64,000 nt of DNA from Pristionchus mayeri (taxonomy: Eukaryota > Nematoda > Chromadorea > Rhabditida > Neodiplogasteridae). Every line of letters starts with the position of its first letter. Position 1 is the first letter of the stretch. This document shows, piece after piece, positions 59,401 to 64,000 of this stretch. Under the pieces are notes generated by a model. That model made no database searches and was not told where the DNA came from. It was given only the letters and a program-made list of their open reading frames with translations. The translations under genes were made by a program, and so were the position numbers. The stretch lies in NCBI GenBank assembly GCA_036245805.1, contig BTRK01000003.1, positions 1,674,001-1,738,000 of the forward strand, given 5' to 3'.

Positions 59401-62400
59401 TGCTTTATCTTCCTTTATGAGTTGTTCAACTGGAGTTTCTCACTCTCCTTTACATGCTATGCATGGGATGGACAATATGATTCTGAAAAAAGTTTCCAGA
59501 TAACTAAGAATCAATCATTCCAGGGCAATTCCGCCGCTTCAAAGGAGCCCATCGCATTGGCTACGCAGTCGAGTGGTTGGTGGCATTTTTTGAATATTAG
59601 AGGCGCTTTTGCACAATCCCGGACAATGGACTATTCGCGAACGAATTTGTATTTGCATTCGTTAGTTAGATACGAATAACCACATTGTACATTGTACTAA
59701 GAAAATTGTTAGGATACCGACGAGCACCCTAGTAAAACTAATCACACATACGTAACGACGATTCTAAAGTGTGTCCGCCTGAATTGTTGAGAAGCGCCAT
59801 ATTAGATTATCATTTCGCGTCCATTTCCTTCCTCCCGGCCATTTTCCTGTTCTTGTACGAATTTGGCACCACAATCACAATAGATGCCCTACAAACTTCT
59901 CGAGGTTTTCATGATAATATCACTCTCCTCCTGCGTATTATCGATGTGTACTATCGTCGCTCTCGCAGGCTCAATTCCATCCTCCGGCAAGTCGAAGTTG
60001 ACTGTGGAAGAGGCGAAGCTTACGGCGCATACGCTCATTGCGCAGCAGAGAAGAGAGGAGAGAGCGGCGTATGCAGAGGTACGGTAGTAAGGAGGGGTAC
60101 TGTAGAAGAAGCAAAGTGCAGTAGTCATGTTGTTACGGTAGGCAATCAGTGAAGGTGCAAGTATCTTTAGGGCATGATGAGATATTGTAATTTTATTGTG
60201 AGATTACTGTGGGCGTCGCGGCTGCAACCGATCGCGAAATGACTTTATTTCTCCTTCTCAGGTGCAACTACTGCGGGCCGAGTACATGCTGAAGGGAGGC
60301 GCCTCCTCGCCCGAGGATCTCTATCCGACCTACTTAGCACTCAAGAAGTATGGTAGGGGTCAGAGGGAATACTGAAGGAATGGGTAGAGCACGGAAGGGG
60401 TTTGAGTGGTATGGGAGGAGTATGGTAGGGGGTTAAAGATGTACGGGTGGAGTGGATGGTGTACGAAAGGGGTTCGTGGAGTGCGGTAATGGTCATAGGG
60501 TTACGATGGGTGAAAAGGGTGGAGTTCGGTAGGGAGTTGACTTCTTCACCTCTCTTATCTTGCAGACTGGATGTTCCCTCTGAGGACGTGCATTATCGAG
60601 TGGCTGTGTACTTTGATAGTCTGCTCCGGATGAATGAAGTACAGGTAAGAATCACGAAATGTTGTTTTTTAATTATTATTCTTGTTGTCGTTGTTGTTGT
60701 TGTTGTTGCTGTTTTTGTTATTATTATTATTCAATTTCAGATCCGCACCGAAATCATCCAAAACATTCTGCAGTCCTATGGCCAGGTGGGAACATAGTGT
60801 GGAATATGGGACGCTAGCAGTCGCTGATCTTTGATCTCTCGTCATTTTCCGATCTGCAGGTGGTCCAATTCGGTCGTTCGCATATGTTCCACGCAGTGCC
60901 GCGCATGTTCACAATCTGGCTGGATGTGACGCAGAAATTGGTGCGGTTTGGCGAAAATTAACTTATTTTTAGTTTGGAAGTTTCTTTAAAAATTGATTAA
61001 CTTGGTGATATGGAAGTGCACTATTTGCTCATGAGTAGTGAGATTTGCAAAACTCTAATTGTCCATTCCTTGCTTTTGAAAATATCAACAATCATTCGAA
61101 CTTTTTTATATATGCAAATTGTAAAAATGACTTGGTGATTCTGCATTGCGCAATTTTGTAACAAATAGATTGATCCGGACAAGCTGATAAGGTATCGAAT
61201 CCCGCGAAAAAAGATATACTTATAGGCGGACGAAGTGAAGGGATTCGCGCCCAGTTCATCACAATACGAGCTGTGCATGAAGAATATCACGACGGTGAGT
61301 TGTATTTTCCTAGGCGATTCCTAGTTTCTTCATCGCTTCTTGATGTGCATTACGGGACTGTATGTTGGATCCGACGCTGTCGTTCAAAAAATATCTAATA
61401 TTGTTGTTTTCTTATATTTATCCAATGAGTGTATAGCATGTGTTCCCGCTACAGTACCTCTCAAAATATCGCAACTTCTTTCATGTCAACATAACCTTGC
61501 ATAACTGAGGTTACAGTATTTCTACCGTACTCCTCTCCTTTCAGCTCAACCAGACGATGCGCAAATCACTGGAGGCAGTGCCTCTCTCCGTGCTCTTCCC
61601 TGCCTTCCCCCAGTTGATCTCGCGAATCCTCCACCCCGACAAGAGCGTCTTCGAGGAACTTTCGGTGAGCAGAGTTTGGGAATATTTAGTAGTTTGTTTG
61701 AAACCTGATTCTTGATGACGATAAGAAGGAGAAATACCGATCACGATGATAATACCGCAATCTCATAGTTTATTTGAAGCCTGAACAACTATGCTATTCG
61801 AATGCTGGGATAAAGATAATTCTGGTTTTTGAGTAGTTATTCTTGCTTAGATTCGTTTCTTTCGCATATTTTCTCTATGACTTAGTGTGACATATAAAAT
61901 ACACATGGAAATTTTTTTCCTTTTAGTTATCAGCTGCTCTTTGATCTTTCCCTCATAATCCCTGTCCTTTGCAGTGTCTGCTGGCTCGTCTGATGGTGGC
62001 GTTTCCCCATCAGTCCCTCTGGCAGGCAATCTCCATCTATCGAGACACGCCCGATCCATTCAAGGATGCGAAGGGGGGAAGGGGTAAAGCATCGATTGAT
62101 GAAGCACTCAAGAAGATGGCAAAGTGAGTAATTGGGGGGGGGGAGTTGGGTACGGTAGGAATGGTTATGGTTGGAAACAATTTTGGCTGAAATATAATTG
62201 CGAAAAATGACTTTGGATACCATTGTTCTTTCCAGTTCCCTTTCCTTTTCTCAGGGATATGAATCTAAAACCTCGTGGGTGCCAAATTGTCGCTTCTACT
62301 CTTTCTTTGATCTCAACATTTAGTGATTCGATACTCTAATTTCGAGTTGTAGATGTTGCTGATGTGGGCTTGTTAGATGATGATGATTGTATAGATTGTT

Positions 62401-63924
62401 GAAATATGCATTACTTTAGGTGCCGAGAAGTGTTCGAGCGGGCGAAATTAATGGACAAGTCGAGAGAATTGGAGGGTCTCATCGACCAGTATGACTTCTT
62501 TGCAGCTCAGCTCATCAGGTATTGATCTTTGATCTTTGACTTTTGGTCTTTGCTTTTGACCTACGCATCACCACACTACGTCAGTAAACGTCGTTTGATC
62601 AGTATAGTTTTCAAGACTGCTCTACAAGTTACTGATGTCTCTTTTCAGCATCGCCTATAACGACACTGTGAAGGACAAATCGTGCGAGGTGAATTTGTAA
62701 TATTCATTTGCCCTTGTTTTTGTATCTGAAAACGTTATGATATCTTAATTTCGAAAATTGATATTTACATGATTTTTGCAGAGGCTGATCTCGAAGCACT
62801 TCAGGCCACTGCACAATTTCTTCAAAACCCAGAAGATGGACACGACGCATCTGTGTACGAGTTGTTGGCACTTCTTCGGTTTCTGGCCACTCACCACCCC
62901 TCATTTCCCATCCCCGTCCATAATTGAGTGGTTGAGCGGACAAAAATCAGGAAGGAATACCTAGAAATGAGTGGGGGGGGGCAGAAACCGTAGAAGTGCC
63001 GATTTTTTTCATAAATATTATTTTTCATATTAAAAAAGTAATATGTAAAATTACAGTGAACGCAATACAGCGCAAGCTGGCAGGAGTGAGAACTGTCAAT
63101 CCGAAGGTGAGAAGGCTACGTTTTAGTCGGCTTTCAATTGTGCGCGAAACGCGATGTCGATTGGTTCTTTTCTAATCCAATCGAAACATAAAAAATAAAT
63201 TATTTTAAGATTATGATTCCGATGACTGAAATGCTAGAGCAGAGCATTTCGGAGAAGGAGGATATCAGGGTGAGAAGGGATTTTTCCTTGCAAGGGGTCA
63301 AATCGGCCTCGCCAAAAAGTGGAAATATTGTGTCGGGTTCCTTGGGAACGAGTGTTTGTTCATGCGATATGGGTGAGCGCACTTCATTATTACTTTATTA
63401 ATTGTAGCTCTCGACGTTCTCTCAAATCAACGTGCACGATTCTCCTCTCTCCGCTACGGCTCGTGAATCTCCCCTCGTCGAGCCAGTCTACATCGAGGAC
63501 GTAGTCGACCAGTTCGTGGTGAGCAGCGGTGGTGCAGCGAGTGTAGACAAGCAAGACGAGATGCACTAAATGTTGTCGTCAAATATAAACGTGATGTGTC
63601 GATGCAGTGTAGCGAGGGCAGCAAGAAAGGACGATATTTGATAAACCTCGCCTAACGTATTGCTTCAGGTTATGTCGTCGTTGATGGCGCCGAGGAAGAT
63701 ATCGATGAGGGGAAGCGATGGAAAGGTGGGTGTAAATTTTATCTCTTGAATCCATTGAAAATTCAGAAATTCACGTCACATAGCGTATCTTAGGATCGCC
63801 AATGTGCCTTGTGGTCTCGTTGCGCCATTTCTGTCGATCAATTATCGATTTGCAGATCTACAGTATCCTGTGCAAGAAGAAGGACGAACTGCGCAAGGAC
63901 GCGAGACTGATTTCATTCTGCAAG
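35423..63924 (+). CDS. atl-1: ATR-type checkpoint kinase (ATL-1 orthologue), 3' end beyond window
   Basis: About 90 exons join without a frame break to 7,710 nt, 2,570 codons. The last exons encode YIEDVVDQFVVMSSLMAPRK, then ISMRGSDGKIYSILCKKKDE, then LRKDARLISFCK. These match the ATR kinase N-lobe, including the Gly-loop partner K-x-S-x-x-G-S-D-G-K and the CK-x-KD-x-LRKD-x-R segment. Upstream exons match the FAT region: EAAWHLRDWGKLD, and LIRY-like IRTEIIQNILQSYGQ followed by GRSHMFHAVPRMFTIWLD, LFPAFPQLISRILH and FPHQSLWQAIS. The N-terminal two thirds is leucine-rich HEAT-like helix repeat sequence. ATR acts in the nucleus with a partner (ATRIP) at RPA-coated single-stranded DNA to phosphorylate checkpoint targets. 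Metal-binding and catalytic-loop exons lie past position 64000. Introns carry many MITEs. Exon number is far above vertebrate ATR (about 47). Confidence 0.9.
36584..36996. mobile_element. GGCACTAGGTCGG MITE interrupted by a second palindromic element
   Basis: The left end GGCACTAGGTCGGATGAGAA breaks at about 36608 and resumes at 36918 as TGAGAACTATGACATCATGC, ending CTCATCCGACCTTCTGCC. The ~310-bp insert begins GGGTCGGCTAAACGATAGCG. It contains inverted GCGCGCTCTAAC...GGCGCGCTTTAG and repeated TTATTCTCGTTA strings. It lies in intron 4 of the ATR-like gene. Confidence 0.65.
37136..37229. mobile_element. Palindromic GAGCAATCGTCTGACTC hairpin element
   Basis: GAGCAATCGTCTGACTCTCT with TTTGCACACTCTCTCGCC is inverted as GACGAGAGAGCGTGCAAA and GAGAGTCAGACTATTGCTC. 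It is nearly perfect over 94 bp, in intron 5 of the ATR-like gene, and related to the 33527 hairpin. Confidence 0.75.
41653..41783. mobile_element. 131-bp palindromic hAT-like MITE with perfect 8-bp TSD
   Basis: TAGGGTTCTCTTATTGGAAA and TTTCCAATAAGAGAACCCTA form the ends; perfect direct repeats GTGTTTTT flank it (41645-41652 and 41784-41791). It is the same length as the copy at 6545-6675. It lies in intron 16 of the ATR-like gene. Confidence 0.9.
44359..44440. mobile_element. GGCACTAGGTCGG-family MITE (degraded)
   Basis: GGCACTACGTTGGATGAGCA, the central CTTTGATATATCAAAAG and CGACATGGCGTAAGG match the family; the right end is eroded. It begins 27 bp after the donor of exon 24 of the ATR-like gene. 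Confidence 0.65.
48488..48590 (+). repeat. ATTGTT-type simple repeat
   Basis: A/T-rich trinucleotide runs (ATT, GTT) fill the 3' part of an ATR-gene intron. A similar TTG run lies at 60663-60735. Both generate spurious ORFs with Asn or Val runs. Confidence 0.85.
49436..49497 (+). repeat. Duplicated intron end plus first 14 bases of an ATR exon
   Basis: CCATTCCTACCGTA...CCCAG followed by CTGCGAGTACCTC occurs at 49436-49497 and again, with CATTCCAG followed by CTGCGAGTACCTC, at 49545-49612. Only the second copy continues into coding sequence (GYLLSLRRSLHEDENFEIRG). The first is a decoy acceptor. Confidence 0.7.
50273..50517. repeat. Two-copy tandem duplication with ATAAGTGGCTCCC units
   Basis: ATAAGTGGCTCCCATTCC...GCGCATCTTTTGAGCCTACT (50273-50370) recurs at about 50420-50517 with roughly 15 per cent change by eye. 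Each half itself contains two ATAAGTGGCT(C/A)CC strings. It is intronic in the ATR-like gene. Confidence 0.75.
50738..50818. mobile_element. GGCACTAGGTCGG palindromic MITE
   Basis: AACTAGGTCGGATGAGAAGG and TTCTAATCCGACCTAGTGCC are inverted ends around GACGTCGTTGATACATCAAAG and GCGGCATGACGTCATAG. It begins 16 bp after the donor of the exon ending at 50722. Confidence 0.8.
51211..51322. mobile_element. 112-bp palindromic hAT-like MITE, second copy
   Basis: TAGTGACGCCAAAACGGCGC and GCCGTTTTGGCATCACTA are the inverted ends. Flanking GTCAGCAC (51203-51210) and GTCAGTAC (51323-51330) form an 8-bp duplication with one change. Length equals the 23601-23712 copy. It is in an ATR-gene intron. Confidence 0.9.
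53026..53205. mobile_element. Inverted-repeat element with GCCGCAACGACTAATTGC-type ends
   Basis: TTTTATACAGAAAATTATTA with TTAGTCGGTTGCGGCGCAC at the left mirrors GTGCGCCGCAACCGACTTATTG at the right. This is the only copy in the window with both ends; at least ten single ends occur elsewhere. It is in an ATR-gene intron. Confidence 0.7.
53209..53403. mobile_element. 195-bp TIR element (TGGCGCTTCTGCACAAT) with 7-bp TSD
   Basis: TGGCGCTTCTGCACAATCCC and CGATTGTGCAGAAGCGCC are inverted ends. AAATGAG precedes (53202-53208) and follows (53404-53410) exactly. A second copy lies at 59601-59798. It adjoins the previous element directly. Confidence 0.85.
56417..56597. mobile_element. GGCACTAGGTCGG MITE with internal insertion
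   Basis: CGGCACCAGGACGGATGAGAACT at the left is separated by ~85 bp from GATGAGAAATACGACGTCTT and TTTGATGTATCAAAG, ending CTCATCCGAACTAGTGCC. It is intronic in the ATR-like gene. Confidence 0.65.
56847..57005. mobile_element. 159-bp palindromic MITE with perfect 8-bp TSD
   Basis: GGCACTTCTTCGATATTTGG and CCAAATATCGAAGAAGTGCC are perfect inverted ends. ACAATTTC flanks both sides (56839-56846 and 57006-57013). The interior has TTTCTAGGTATATCTCCCTG and opposed C- and G-runs. It is intronic in the ATR-like gene. Confidence 0.9.
59601..59798. mobile_element. 198-bp TIR element, second copy, with 7-bp TSD
   Basis: AGGCGCTTTTGCACAATCCC and TGAATTGTTGAGAAGCGCC correspond to the 53209 element ends. 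ATATTAG is repeated at 59594-59600 and 59799-59805. It is in the ATR-gene intron after the exon ending at 59575. Confidence 0.8.
62867..62999. mobile_element. GGCACTTCTTCG palindromic MITE occupying most of an intron
   Basis: TTGGCACTTCTTCGGTTTCT and GAAACCGTAGAAGTGCC are the inverted ends. It begins only 12 bp after the proposed donor at 62855 (CTGT|GTACGA) in a 202-bp intron of the ATR-like gene, so the intron consists largely of this element. Confidence 0.8.
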
Positions 63925-64000
63925 GTGAACTTTGATCTTTGATCTTTGATCTTTTAAAACTTTATTTCCATCCTCCTGTCTTATCATAATCTTACAAGAG

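Larger units (their letters stand above)
55340..63924 (+). other. atl-1: ATR-like gene exons 59-90 (FAT region and start of kinase domain)
   Basis: Exons read: 55340-55401, 55516-55612, 55771-55832, 56098-56200, 56317-56398, 56685-56779, 57486-57581, 57689-57789, 57945-57978, 58050-58115, 58285-58366, 58604-58656, 58778-58879, 58988-59047, 59263-59355, 59524-59575, 59969-60078, 60262-60347, 60566-60644, 60741-60785, 60860-60940, 61226-61294, 61545-61664, 61975-62123, 62420-62518, 62649-62688, 62782-62854, 63057-63106, 63210-63269, 63408-63518, 63669-63725, 63856-63924. The end of the 58778 exon is uncertain (58879, or earlier at a weak GC donor). Confidence 0.75.

Overview
This window looks like nuclear DNA from a nematode. 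The evidence is a short interstitial array of the nematode telomere unit TTAGGC (about 6813-6841), very small exons with GT..AG introns, abundant TACGGTAG and GATCTTTGATC intron motifs, an F-box gene of nematode style and a probable trans-splice acceptor just upstream of the large gene. Intron density is far higher than I would expect in Caenorhabditis; a diplogastrid or similarly intron-rich lineage would fit, but I cannot name the species. There are no bacterial-style operons, and the long open frames seen in six-frame translation are mostly repeat hairpins.

Layout. (1) 230-2237, minus strand: a small C2H2 zinc-finger-like gene. (2) 2.2-6.2 kb: mostly non-coding, with a possible disordered-protein exon (4577-4912, plus), an 8-bp-TSD palindromic MITE, and a lone antisense piece resembling the ATR kinase active-site segment. 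(3) 6170-10479, minus: an F-box-like gene whose introns are packed with MITEs and a Helentron-like element. (4) About 12.6-24.9 kb, minus: a large unrecognised gene encoding a low-complexity, coiled-coil, Lys/Glu-rich protein, with a tandemly duplicated exon block (15.0-15.8 kb) and two large adjacent inverted repeats (18.4-19.25 and 19.5-20.4 kb), the first carrying a tRNA-like module in both arms. (5) 25-30 kb: hairpin-rich, gene-poor sequence with a probable solo LTR. (6) 30077-34812, plus: a Cosmc-like (C1GALT1C1) gene. (7) 35423 to the window end, plus: the ATR (ATL-1 type) checkpoint kinase gene, reconstructed as about 90 exons totalling 2,570 in-frame codons and ending inside the kinase domain.

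The most unusual theme is the relation between introns and repeats. Three introns of the Cosmc-like gene contain copies of one ~83-bp sequence; one copy is an entire intron from GT to AG, one supplies a donor and one supplies an acceptor. This is what introner-like elements would leave behind. Separately, a ~90-bp near-perfect palindromic MITE (ends GGCACTAGGTCGG) carries AG|GT on one side and CTAG| on the other; one copy appears to supply the acceptor of an F-box exon and another the donor of an exon of the large minus gene. At least seven palindromic element families were found, several with target-site duplications that I could read directly (8 bp for three families, 7 bp for another).

Functionally, the ATR-like kinase would act in the nuclear DNA replication checkpoint and the Cosmc-like protein in ER folding of core-1 galactosyltransferase; nothing links the two except position. 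All exon boundaries were read by eye from splice consensus, frame continuity and remembered family similarity, without alignment software or transcripts.
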